Positions 55,348 to 62,572 of a DNA stretch of 64,000 nt are shown here, in pieces. Position 1 is the stretch's first letter; every line of letters begins with the position of its first letter. The notes beneath the pieces are model-generated. The model was not told the DNA's origin. It searched no databases and worked only from the letters and a program-made list of their open reading frames with translations. The stretch is taken from the NCBI GenBank assembly GCA_000719105.1, contig JODX01000021.1:160729-224728 (forward strand), given 5' to 3'. This DNA is from Streptomyces sclerotialus (GTDB taxonomy: Bacteria; Actinomycetota; Actinomycetes; Streptomycetales; Streptomycetaceae). The position numbers and the translations under genes are program-made.

Positions 55348-56213
55348 CACGCCACGCGCTTCCACGCCGCCCGCAACCGGACCTCAGAGGCGGAGTGGCC
55401 GGCCGCCCGGAAGCGGGCGGCCGTCTCCCGGTAGGACAGGGCCGGGGTCTGGCTGTGGCGGATCTGGTCGACCAGCGCGTCCAGCTCCGCATCGGTGAGC
55501 ACGGGTGCCGCCTCCAGCGCGGGCACCGGCTCGGTCGGGCCCCAGACGGGGAGCTCCCAGCGGGGTGTGACGCCGGGTGTGACGGGGGTCGTCACGCTGG
55601 TCAGCGCCCTGCCGGTGTCCTCGCCCCGCCGCGCCGTCTCCAGCGTCGACCAGGCTCCGGCGAGGGTGGCAGCGGTCTTGGCCTGCACGCGTGCGACGCG
55701 CGCACCGGCCTGCGTCACGGCCGTCAGCCGGGTCTCCTCGGTGGTGGCTTCCGCGCGGAGGCGGGCGCGGGCCACGGCCGCCTCGTCCCGGGCTTCCTGC
55801 TGGATACCGCGGATGGAGCCGAGCGCGGACGGGGTGAGCGCGGTGCGCTCCCACAGGCCGTGCACCAGCCACAGCGCCTTCGCTGCGAGCGGCAGCCAGG
55901 CGACCGCCAGCCAGGCGCCGGCGGAGTGCTCGGCGGTGACCGCGTGCGCGACGAGGACGCCGGTGGCGATGAGACCGAAGGACCAGCCGACGGCGGTCAC
56001 GACTCGGTTGTGATCGCCTTGGGCGGCGAGGCGGCGTTCGTAGGCGAGAGTGGCCAGCCATCCGCCGTCGATACCGAGCCCGACGACCACGGCGACCGCC
56101 CACGGCACCGCCGTGCCCAGCCACATCACCACCACGGCCAGGGTGAGGACCATGGACACGGCCGTCATGGCGACGGCGGGCAGCACGGTCTTGGCGCTCG
56201 TCTTAACGGTCAC
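55347..56213 (-). CDS. DUF2637-like four-TM protein
   Basis: 288 aa from GTG 56213 (GTGA overlap). TM helices in the first 120 residues: AVAMTAVSMVLTLAVVVMW, VPWAVAVVVGLGIDGGWLATLAYERR, VVTAVGWSFGLIATGVLV and AWLAVAWLPLAAKALWL. A cytoplasmic helical region and a C-terminal HTH-like segment (YRETAARFRAAGHSASEVRLRAAWKR) follow. DUF2637/SpdB2-like proteins occur in AICE transfer operons. Possible role in intramycelial spread. Confidence 0.75.
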   Translation of the reverse strand: MTVKTSAKTVLPAVAMTAVSMVLTLAVVVMWLGTAVPWAVAVVVGLGIDGGWLATLAYERRLAAQGDHNRVVTAVGWSFGLIATGVLVAHAVTAEHSAGAWLAVAWLPLAAKALWLVHGLWERTALTPSALGSIRGIQQEARDEAAVARARLRAEATTEETRLTAVTQAGARVARVQAKTAATLAGAWSTLETARRGEDTGRALTSVTTPVTPGVTPRWELPVWGPTEPVPALEAAPVLTDAELDALVDQIRHSQTPALSYRETAARFRAAGHSASEVRLRAAWKRVA

Positions 56214-56656
56214 AGCGCACCCCCCGCCGTGATCAGCGCGGCGAGGATGAGCAGCGCCCCACCCGCGCAGGTGAGGTCGACCGCGCGACGGAGCTGGGTG
56301 AACTTGGCGACCGCGAGCCGGGACAGGCCCGCGATGTCGGCGGCCAGGTCCCCGCCGATGGCGGCGTGAATCTCCTCCGGGGTGAGGGTGGCCCACAGCG
56401 GGAAGCCGTGCCGGCCGCGCAGGTTTGGCCGCACCGACAGCAGCAGCATGCCGGCCGCGCCGACCAGCAGCGCCATCCCGAGCCCGCCCACCACAGTGGC
56501 GGGCAGCGTCAAGGGCGCGTCCTTAGCGACCGTCCAGGCCCCGGCGAGCACCGCGCCGACGAACGCCAGCAACAGCGCGGTCTTAGTGTCGGTCCGCGTA
56601 ATCTCCGCCTTCACTTCGGCGTGCGCGGTCATCAGGTTCCGGTCCGTGGCGCTCAC
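56210..56656 (-). CDS. DUF5706/Pycsar-effector-like two-TM protein
   Basis: 148 aa from GTG 56656 (GTGA overlap). A helix EVKAEITRTDTKTALLLAF leads into TM1, TM2 (TVVGGLGMALLVGAAGMLLLSV) follows, then a cytoplasmic FPLWATLTPEEI...LSRLAVAKFTQLRRAVDL and a third hydrophobic stretch. This is the DUF5706 pattern used by Pycsar TM effectors (PycTM), which open membranes when bound by cyclic pyrimidine nucleotides. No cyclase gene is visible, so here it may be a domesticated transfer component. Confidence 0.75.
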   Translation of the reverse strand: MSATDRNLMTAHAEVKAEITRTDTKTALLLAFVGAVLAGAWTVAKDAPLTLPATVVGGLGMALLVGAAGMLLLSVRPNLRGRHGFPLWATLTPEEIHAAIGGDLAADIAGLSRLAVAKFTQLRRAVDLTCAGGALLILAALITAGGAL

Positions 56657-56922
56657 GCGGCACCCCCGGGCAGACTCGCGGCGGCGGTGCGGTTGACCAG
56701 CGCGACCCGCGCGGCCAGCGCCCGGCGGCGGGCCCGGCGGATGCGGCGCTCGTCCAGCTCGGTCGGGGTGCGGTCCAGGGTGGCGATGTGCGCGTCCAGC
56801 AGGTCGACGTCCGCGAGGATCACGGGCATCTCGATCTCGATCGCGTCCAGCTCCGCATCCGTCGGCTCGATGAAGTCGGCGAACGCGGTAACAGCGTCCT
56901 GAACAGTGACGATGTGTTCCAT
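56653..56922 (-). CDS. DUF6284-type small acidic protein
   Basis: 89 aa, the first gene of the transfer operon. MEHIVTVQDAVTAFADFIEPTDAELDAIE, then an acidic helix and a basic C-terminus (ERRIRRARRRALAARVAL), the pattern I recall for DUF6284. Predicted all-helical; possibly a small DNA- or membrane-associated factor. Function unknown. Confidence 0.75.
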   Translation of the reverse strand: MEHIVTVQDAVTAFADFIEPTDAELDAIEIEMPVILADVDLLDAHIATLDRTPTELDERRIRRARRRALAARVALVNRTAAASLPGGAA

Positions 56923-57467
56923 TGGGTCGTGTTCCCTTCACAGGCGGAACGGCCCGTCGCGGCTTCCGGGAGGCACCCCGGGAGCCGCTCGCCGTTGGAG
57001 TCGATACCGGCTCCCCTCAGCGCTGCTCGTACGGGACGAGCAGCGGAGGCAACCGGCCGCCGCGCGAAGCGGCGGAGATTGTGAACGCGCGGGCCTAAGC
57101 CGCGCTGGCCACCTTTTGCGGGAGGTGACGGCCCGTCGTACGCGATATGGATCTGTGCCTCAGTCCCGCTCCTCCGAGGAATCGCATCTCGGGTTCTTCG
57201 CGCGGCGTATGCGCCCTTGGGCAGATCCGTTCTTTTGAGTCGGCTCGTGTCCCTAACGGGAGATGTCCGACTGGTCTCCGCTCACCTCGGCTGGAGCTGT
57301 CACGGCCGTCGTGTCTGTGGCGGATCACTCTGTTGAGTTGTCGTGCGTGGTGGTTCGCAAGCCGTCCGGCTCACGCTCCGCACTTAGATTGACCTAGGTC
57401 AATCTGAGTGTCAAGGGGGTGCGCCGGAGGATGGGAGATTGACCTAGGTCCGGCTACTCTCGATGCC
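56923..57467. promoter_or_regulatory. Divergent control region of the transfer operon and its GntR regulator
   Basis: 545 bp without a gene. AGATTGACCTAGGTCAATCT (57386-57405) is a perfect 20-bp palindrome. Its first 15 bases recur at 57436-57450, 50 bp away and 18 bp before the GntR start. CGCTGCTCGT (57021-57030) and its complement (57036-57045) form a hairpin in the leader of the DUF6284 operon, possibly an attenuator. The palindromes are evident operators for the GntR protein: autoregulation and repression of transfer genes. Confidence 0.8.
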
Positions 57468-57863
57468 ATGGATCAGAGCCCCGAAGCGCCTAAGCAGACG
57501 CCCACGGCCAAGGAGATCGCGACGCAGTTCCGCGACAAGATCACAGGTCCCGATCGCGTCTACGAGCCAGGCGATCGGCTCCCTGCCGCTCGCAAGCTCG
57601 CCAAGGAACTCGGCGTGCAGCTCATGACTGTCCAAAGCGCGTTCAGCCAGCTCCGCGACGAGGGATTGGTACTCACCCAGCAGGGCCGCGGAACGTTTGT
57701 CCGCGATCCAGCCGTGCCCCTCGGCAGCGAACCGGGCAGCAGTCCGGCGTTCAGTGCCCTGGCCGCAGAACTCAGTACGATCCATGAGGCCCTGCACCTG
57801 CTTGGAGAGCGCCTTGATCGCCTTGAGCGGCTCGTAGGTAGCGAGACTCCGCCGTCCTCGTGA
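57468..57863 (+). CDS. Short GntR-family regulator of the transfer genes
   Basis: 131 aa from ATG 57468; an earlier GTG lies within the operators and is rejected. The winged helix is standard (YEPGDRLPAARKLAKELGVQLMTVQSAFSQLRDEGLVLTQQGRGTFV); the tail is a short coiled coil (STIHEALHLLGERLDRLERLV), without an effector domain. The size is like KorSA/TraR-type AICE repressors. A plus-direction terminator lies 155 bp after it. Confidence 0.88.
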   Translation: MDQSPEAPKQTPTAKEIATQFRDKITGPDRVYEPGDRLPAARKLAKELGVQLMTVQSAFSQLRDEGLVLTQQGRGTFVRDPAVPLGSEPGSSPAFSALAAELSTIHEALHLLGERLDRLERLVGSETPPSS

Positions 57864-57990
57864 GTTCGTCCGCGCGCCTCGAGAGCTGTTCCACCGTGGC
57901 GCGCGCCTCGCTCAGACTCGCTCTGATCCACGCGAGTTCGGCGGTAGTGATGCCTTCCAGCTCGCCACTTCGCTCATTGATCCCTGGCAT
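57772..57990 (-). CDS. Doubtful small gene opposite the GntR gene
   Basis: 72 aa from ATG 57990: MPGINERSGELEG, then a helical ITTAELAWIRASLSEARATVEQLSRR, coiled-coil-like. It overlaps the GntR gene by 92 bp on the other strand, has no clear ribosome site and lies beyond a terminator. Codon use is acceptable. Real only if transcribed from its own promoter. Confidence 0.25.
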   Translation of the reverse strand: MPGINERSGELEGITTAELAWIRASLSEARATVEQLSRRADELTRTAESRYLRAAQGDQGALQAGAGPHGSY

Positions 57991-58017
57991 GCCAATGAGC
58001 ATGTGGCCCGGCACGAC

Positions 58018-58048
58018 AGAGGACCCGGACAGACTGTCCGGGTCCTCT
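58018..58048 (+). terminator. 15-bp hairpin with T-run
   Basis: AGAGGACCCGGACAG (58018-58032) and its exact complement (58034-58048), followed by a T-run (58046-58052) on the plus strand. It ends the GntR transcript and stands between it and the convergent flavoprotein gene. Confidence 0.85.
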
Positions 58049-58078
58049 TTTTCGCAGGTCAGTCGAGTTGACGTGTCC

Positions 58079-58642
58079 CTATTCGGTGACCTCATCCACG
58101 GCGTCCAACACTGCCTCCCAGGGCAGTTCACGCCCTGCCGGCGCTTCGCGCGGCTCGTGCAGCGGCCACACGTCCGGGCCGTAGATGATGCGCACATCAG
58201 CCGCCCGCAGGGCGTCGATGTGGTGCTGCCATGCCGGGTGGCGAGCGTGCGCCGCGTTCACCCGAGGGAAGACGACGACGGGCAGTCCGAGCGTGCCGAT
58301 CGCCTCGCCTACCTGCGTCAATGCTTGGTTGTCCATCAGACCTGCGGCGAGCTTGGCCACCATGTTGGCCGAAGCGGGAGCTACCACGTAGCAGTCAACG
58401 GGCGGATGCGGTCGGCCTTCACCAGGTAGGCGCGGTTCATCACGCACTGGCAGACCGGTCAGCTTCTCCAACCGATCGGCCTCGCCACTCATCCGCAACC
58501 ACTTACCTGCCGTTGGTGTCAGCGTGATGGCAACCCGCCATCCACGCTGTATCGCGGGCTCCACCAGGCCAGTACGCAGCGCCTCCACGCCTCCAGCTGC
58601 CGACCCTACGACTCCAAGCACCCCGCGCCTGCTTGATCTCAC
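58079..58642 (-). CDS. Flavoprotein, HFCD (PPC decarboxylase-like) family
   Basis: 187 aa from GTG 58642, which overlaps the upstream stop as GTGA; ATG 58657 is the alternative. GVLGVVGSAAGG, TLTPTAGKWL and the conserved APASANMVAKLAAGLMDNQAL (PASANT-type motif) are those of FMN-dependent Cys decarboxylases such as Dfp/CoaBC, EpiD and LanD. It stands alone without a CoaB or lanthipeptide partner. Encoded with an XRE/TPR regulator; this pairing recurs in streptomycete mobile elements as I recall. Substrate unknown; a redox- or ligand-sensing role is possible. Confidence 0.87.
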   Translation of the reverse strand: MRSSRRGVLGVVGSAAGGVEALRTGLVEPAIQRGWRVAITLTPTAGKWLRMSGEADRLEKLTGLPVRDEPRLPGEGRPHPPVDCYVVAPASANMVAKLAAGLMDNQALTQVGEAIGTLGLPVVVFPRVNAAHARHPAWQHHIDALRAADVRIIYGPDVWPLHEPREAPAGRELPWEAVLDAVDEVTE

Positions 58643-59874
58643 TGCACCGCCCTGCATCGTTGCGCCATCACGAACACCTCAGACGAGCGCGAGCCACCGG
58701 TGACCGGTGATTGCTTGATCAGGTCACGCAGCGTCTCGCGCACCCTGGGATTGTTGCGCACGAGTTGCGGTGATGTTCGCTCAGCCGTACGGAGCTCCAT
58801 GAATGCCTCATCGCCCTGTCCGCTGAGCGACAGCGCACGCGCGAAGTCGATGCGGTGCGACACGCTGCGCTCCTGCGGCATGTGATCGACGTTGATTCGG
58901 CCGTGTTCCACTACGTACGACACGTTGTCCAGGTCCAGCTCGACCGACAGACGGTGAAGCAGGACGTTCGTGGGACCGAAGCCGGTCTGCCAGTAGTTCT
59001 CATCGGAACCGAGGTCATCCGCGAGTTCCTCGGCTCGGTTCAGCAGACTGGTTGCGGTGGGCCGGTCCTGGCGGCGAGCCGCTGCCACAGCGGCTCGCAG
59101 GTGGATCATGCCCAGCAGACTCAGAGCCGCGGGCTCATTGTCAGTCACCTGAGACGAGAGCCATGCGGCGGCCGTGTTGCCCAGCTCCAACGCATCGTCG
59201 TACCGGCCGTTGGCCAACAGGGCATGCGTGCCGGACCGGGCGGCGGACGCCAGAACGAGAGGGTTGTCAGACTCGTCTGCGGCACGCATCGCGCGCTCGG
59301 CAGCAAGCCACGAGATGTCCGACTCGCCGATTTTCGCGAGCGTCGTTGCTGCGAGGTGATGGGTGCGAGCCGACACCGCCCAGCAGTCGCTACGGTCCGC
59401 GCCACGCCGCGCCGCTCGTTCTTCCAGCTCTTGAGCAGTTTGGAGGAGGGCGGGAAGTGCGGCGATGACGCCACCGAGCCGCCCACCCTGGTAGTCGTTC
59501 CATGCCTGCTCCACGCGCACGGCAATAGGCGCAGGTGTAGGAAGCTGCGTCTCAGCCTCAGGGCCGAAGAGTAGACGAGACAGCCGACGTGGGCTCATCA
59601 GCGCATCGCGCACGGCCGGTACGTCGTCCTGCTGCTTTTCGTCCTCCATAAGCACGGTCTGACCAAGCAGGTCTCCAAGGGGCACGCGTAAGATGCGCGA
59701 AAGCTCCGCGAGCATGTCGATGCGGGGAGGCTTCCGGCGCCCCGTTTCGATCTTCGCCAACCAGTCGGTGCTACGCCCGACTAGGCCAGCGAGCACCTCT
59801 TGCGTATAACCGCGACGCTTGCGATAGAACGCGATGCGTTCACCGATGCTGAGGTGATCTCCAAGACCACGCAT
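58639..59874 (-). CDS. XRE-family regulator with TPR-like C-terminus
   Basis: 411 aa. N-terminal Cro/CI HTH (IGERIAFYRKRRGYTQEVLAGLVGRSTDWLAKIETGRRKPPRIDMLAELSRIL), then a linker and a helical repeat region from about residue 110 (AWNDYQGGRLGGVIAALPALL; ALLANGRYDDALELGNTAAAWL). The layout resembles peptide- or ligand-sensing regulators. The flavoprotein start overlaps its stop, so both are translated together. The 274-bp gap before the next plus-strand gene holds a small hairpin. Confidence 0.92.
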   Translation of the reverse strand: MRGLGDHLSIGERIAFYRKRRGYTQEVLAGLVGRSTDWLAKIETGRRKPPRIDMLAELSRILRVPLGDLLGQTVLMEDEKQQDDVPAVRDALMSPRRLSRLLFGPEAETQLPTPAPIAVRVEQAWNDYQGGRLGGVIAALPALLQTAQELEERAARRGADRSDCWAVSARTHHLAATTLAKIGESDISWLAAERAMRAADESDNPLVLASAARSGTHALLANGRYDDALELGNTAAAWLSSQVTDNEPAALSLLGMIHLRAAVAAARRQDRPTATSLLNRAEELADDLGSDENYWQTGFGPTNVLLHRLSVELDLDNVSYVVEHGRINVDHMPQERSVSHRIDFARALSLSGQGDEAFMELRTAERTSPQLVRNNPRVRETLRDLIKQSPVTGGSRSSEVFVMAQRCRAVQ

Positions 59875-60000
59875 TGGGTGCTGCCTCCTGCTTGATCGTA
59901 GGGGCCCGTTCCACCGTACAGAGCTGACGATGAGCGGGGAGCTGACCTCGCCTCATACCTCCATACCGAAGTGATGGTGCCCGCCCACGCAGGAAGTCGC

Positions 60001-60017
60001 CCGGACACTCTGTCCGG
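60001..60017. terminator. Small hairpin upstream of the two-TM gene
   Basis: CCGGACA-CTC-TGTCCGG. The sequence TGTCCGGGTCCT here (60011-60022) repeats the right arm of the terminator at 58018-58048, so it may be a duplicated terminator half. It lies in the 274-bp divergent gap. Confidence 0.4.
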
Positions 60018-60148
60018 GTCCTGCCGTGGTCGGAGGAAGGCCGCTGATGTCAGTCCGGGCCTGGCCTCCCGCGTCAGCGCCCGGTCATGTCCATGAGAAC
60101 CCGATAGGATACGCGCTCGCCGATCGATCGCTCTTGGGGGAGAAGAAC

Positions 60149-60550
60149 ATGTCGGCAGCCATAGCACGGGCCAGTCTGGCTGCGGCGTCCGTAGTCGTCG
60201 CCGCAGCGGTGGGAATCGTCACCAACATAGCCACCGATGAGTCCGACCTGGCGTGGTGGGTAGCGTTGGGCTGCTTGCTGCTTATCGGAGTAGCTACTCA
60301 GGTTGCACTAACTCTGCACGAGAGCCGTTCTCCTGGCGTTACGGCCGCTGGGATTGGCAGCATCGCGGTGGGTGGTTCAACGCGGGGCTCAGTCAGTACG
60401 CGCGTGCAGGCGGACAACGCAGCACGACCTCTCACCGATACGCCTGACGGGACGACTGCTCGCGGGCCCGGCAGTATTGCTATTGGCGGGGAGGCGCTAG
60501 GAGACCTGTCCACAGAAGTCACTGAAGACAGGGGGCGCTTGAATCCATGA
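60149..60550 (+). CDS. Two-TM protein with GSIAxGG repeats
   Basis: 133 aa from ATG 60149 (GGGGGAG upstream). TM helices at about residues 5-27 and 36-56 form a tight hairpin. The cytoplasmic tail has two copies of a repeat: GIGSIAVGGSTRGSVSTRV (68-86) and GPGSIAIGGEALGDLSTEV (106-124). The same motif starts the next protein (GEASVAVGG). Such Gly-rich beta-type motifs occur at the ends of proteins in NTPase-based conflict systems as I recall, perhaps joining partners by co-assembly. The stop overlaps the next start (ATGA). Family not recognised. Confidence 0.75.
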   Translation: MSAAIARASLAAASVVVAAAVGIVTNIATDESDLAWWVALGCLLLIGVATQVALTLHESRSPGVTAAGIGSIAVGGSTRGSVSTRVQADNAARPLTDTPDGTTARGPGSIAIGGEALGDLSTEVTEDRGRLNP

Positions 60551-62532
60551 GGTCGAAAAAGGTCACATCCCCCGGGGAAGCGTCCGTGGCTGTAGGGGGT
60601 GATGTCAATGCACCCGTGCTCACCAACCCGCGTTTCTACTTCAGTGACGAGCAATCCGTCCCGGATCCGGTCGACTGGCCCAAAGCTCATGAGTTGAGCG
60701 GCCTATCCTTGGGCGTGCACCGGACGCGGAGTGTCGCGGGGTCCCCTGTCTTCCCTACATACGTCGAGCGAGACATCGATGCTGAGCTAGCCGATCGAGC
60801 TGAAGATATCATTACAGGTGGCATGCTACTCATCACGGGCGACTCCACCTCTGGGAAGACCCGGACAGCGTACAACTTTATTCAACGCTTCATGGCGCAT
60901 CATAGAGTTTATGCACCATCACCTGGGAATCGCCTGTCCACGCTCCCTCACTTGTTGCGTTCTTCAAAGGTTGGGCCGTTCTTGCTTTGGCTGGACGACC
61001 TTGACGGCTACTTGGGGAAGGGAGGGATAGACCCGTCGCTCGTAGAAGCGCTACAGCGACAAAATGTTGCCATTGTCAGCACTATGCGCGACGACTTGTT
61101 TGACTCATACACGGGACAACCTCGCCAAGTAGCCGGAAGGGAAGAGGGAGACGCATGGCACGTGGGAAATCGCCTTCTTCGCATGCTGGACCCCGTGAGA
61201 CTTGAACGGCTATGGAGCCCTCTGGAACTTGAACGCGCGAATGCAGTTGCCGACGAGCGTGTATCCGAGGCCCTCAAACATAGCTCGACATACGGAGTCG
61301 CCGAGTACCTTGCTGCCGGCCCGTCGCTGATGCAGGCGTGGAAGAGGGCTAGTCGCGTTGGAGGTCACCCCCGGGGTGCCGCTCTAGTTAGAGCCAGTAT
61401 CGACCTGGCGCGTGCAGGTTTTACTGGAGGTGTTGACATAGAGGTCTTGCGAGACATCCACGAGCGCTACCTGATAAGCCCCTCCCTTCGACCGGAGTCT
61501 TGGGACGAGGCACTTTCCTGGGCTACCAGCGTCCAGTATGGCGTGTCAGGCCTGCTTATTCCCGGAGCTTATGAGCACACATGGCAGGCTTTTGACTATC
61601 TCCCAGACACCTTGTCGCGCAATCGTAAGACTGCGCCGGAAATTCCTGATTTCATTTGGGAAGAGGCGTTGGCGCTGAACTCCGAGGATGAGGGGCAATG
61701 GCTCATCGGGATGCGCGCATACATGGCAGGTCGCACGAAATATGCCGTAGCCGCATGGGAGCCCCTGGCTGAACGGGGATTTTATGAAGCCGCATCCAAT
61801 CTCATTGCTGTCTATCTAGAGTTGAACGACGCCGAGGCGGTTAGATACTGGCGACGCATGGCGGCGCGCGACAATTTTAACTCCCGGAAGCTACCCTTTC
61901 CTGGGGTTGAGTATGATTCCGAAGAGGGCACGATATCTGTTGGGCAGGATCGACGGGGCGGGCGCGCCAAAATCAAGCTTCACGAACCTGGAGGCGGAGT
62001 TCGCCACGCCTTGATAGCTGGACCGCCAGGGGTTGGGAAGAGTAACGTTCTGAGCATTACCCTGCTCGGTGCGCTCAACTCCGGGATATTCGTGCTAGGT
62101 CTACTTGACTGGTCAAGTGAGCAGAAGCACTTTAAACAACTCAAGGTGGCTTCCCGGTGGCACGTCGGAAACGACTTGCAGGGTACTCTTGAGCTGCTTA
62201 AGGCGATGTCTAGGATGCTTAATTATCGCATCGAAGAAGGCGGATACGGCATCCCAACACCGGAACGGCCAGCCATTCTGCTAGCTATCGAGGATGCGCA
62301 TAATCTATTCAACCGCAGTTCGGAATCCATACAGCTAGCTCTGCACATATTGCAGCAGGGAGAGCGTGCCAGCGTATGCCTCTATATCACGATCCCAGAC
62401 ATATCATTGGCGAGCTTCGGCGGACATGCAGAACTACGGGAAGCATTCGCCAATCGAGATAATACAGCGTTTCTTATGGGAGATTCTGGCCTACAGATGT
62501 GGCGGGAGCTTGACATGCTTCGTTCCCGCTAA
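60547..62532 (+). CDS. Tandem NTPase: STAND-like domain, helical repeats and FtsK/HerA-like domain
   Basis: 661 aa. Residues 8-26 hold one GSIAxGG-type repeat shared with the upstream protein. Domain 1 (about 70-300): Walker A GDSTSGKT (98-105), Walker B FLLWLDDLD (145-153) and sensor strand VAIVSTMRDD, as in STAND/AAA NTPases. Residues 380-440 look like Sel1/TPR repeats. Domain 2 (about 455-661): Walker A GPPGVGKS (492-499) and Walker B AILLAIEDAH (576-585), FtsK/HerA-like. No nuclease or other toxin motif is evident. The gene is AT-richer, with many ATA codons. It ends at TAA 62530-62532, the IS target. Confidence 0.8.
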   Translation: MRSKKVTSPGEASVAVGGDVNAPVLTNPRFYFSDEQSVPDPVDWPKAHELSGLSLGVHRTRSVAGSPVFPTYVERDIDAELADRAEDIITGGMLLITGDSTSGKTRTAYNFIQRFMAHHRVYAPSPGNRLSTLPHLLRSSKVGPFLLWLDDLDGYLGKGGIDPSLVEALQRQNVAIVSTMRDDLFDSYTGQPRQVAGREEGDAWHVGNRLLRMLDPVRLERLWSPLELERANAVADERVSEALKHSSTYGVAEYLAAGPSLMQAWKRASRVGGHPRGAALVRASIDLARAGFTGGVDIEVLRDIHERYLISPSLRPESWDEALSWATSVQYGVSGLLIPGAYEHTWQAFDYLPDTLSRNRKTAPEIPDFIWEEALALNSEDEGQWLIGMRAYMAGRTKYAVAAWEPLAERGFYEAASNLIAVYLELNDAEAVRYWRRMAARDNFNSRKLPFPGVEYDSEEGTISVGQDRRGGRAKIKLHEPGGGVRHALIAGPPGVGKSNVLSITLLGALNSGIFVLGLLDWSSEQKHFKQLKVASRWHVGNDLQGTLELLKAMSRMLNYRIEEGGYGIPTPERPAILLAIEDAHNLFNRSSESIQLALHILQQGERASVCLYITIPDISLASFGGHAELREAFANRDNTAFLMGDSGLQMWRELDMLRSR

Positions 62533-62572
62533 GACGTCGTTTCGTTTGGTGTGATCATTCGTTTAGCCGTGT

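Larger units (their letters stand above)
47179..62532. mobile_element. Actinomycete integrative and conjugative element (AICE), prim-pol type; ends not resolved
   Basis: From the integrase (next to glnA) through xis, rep ATPase, prim-pol, Spd-like protein, FtsK-like TraB, accessory operon and GntR regulator, the order is that of an AICE that replicates autonomously and transfers double-stranded DNA with one TraB motor. The left junction must lie between the glnA terminator and 47284. That interval has no tRNA 3' end, only an imperfect GCCTACC/GGTAGGC pair (47192-47198, 47217-47223). No matching direct repeat was found to the right, so attR is probably outside the window. The right coordinate is only the last cargo gene before the IS. 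Confidence 0.75.

Noticed and set aside
56210..56656. Complete Pycsar defence system
   Set aside because: No pyrimidine cyclase gene lies nearby; the neighbours are AICE transfer-type genes.
60547..62532. ATPase gene truncated by the IS
   Set aside because: The TAA stop is itself the target duplication; rejoining 62532 to 63903 keeps the stop, so the frame ended there before insertion.
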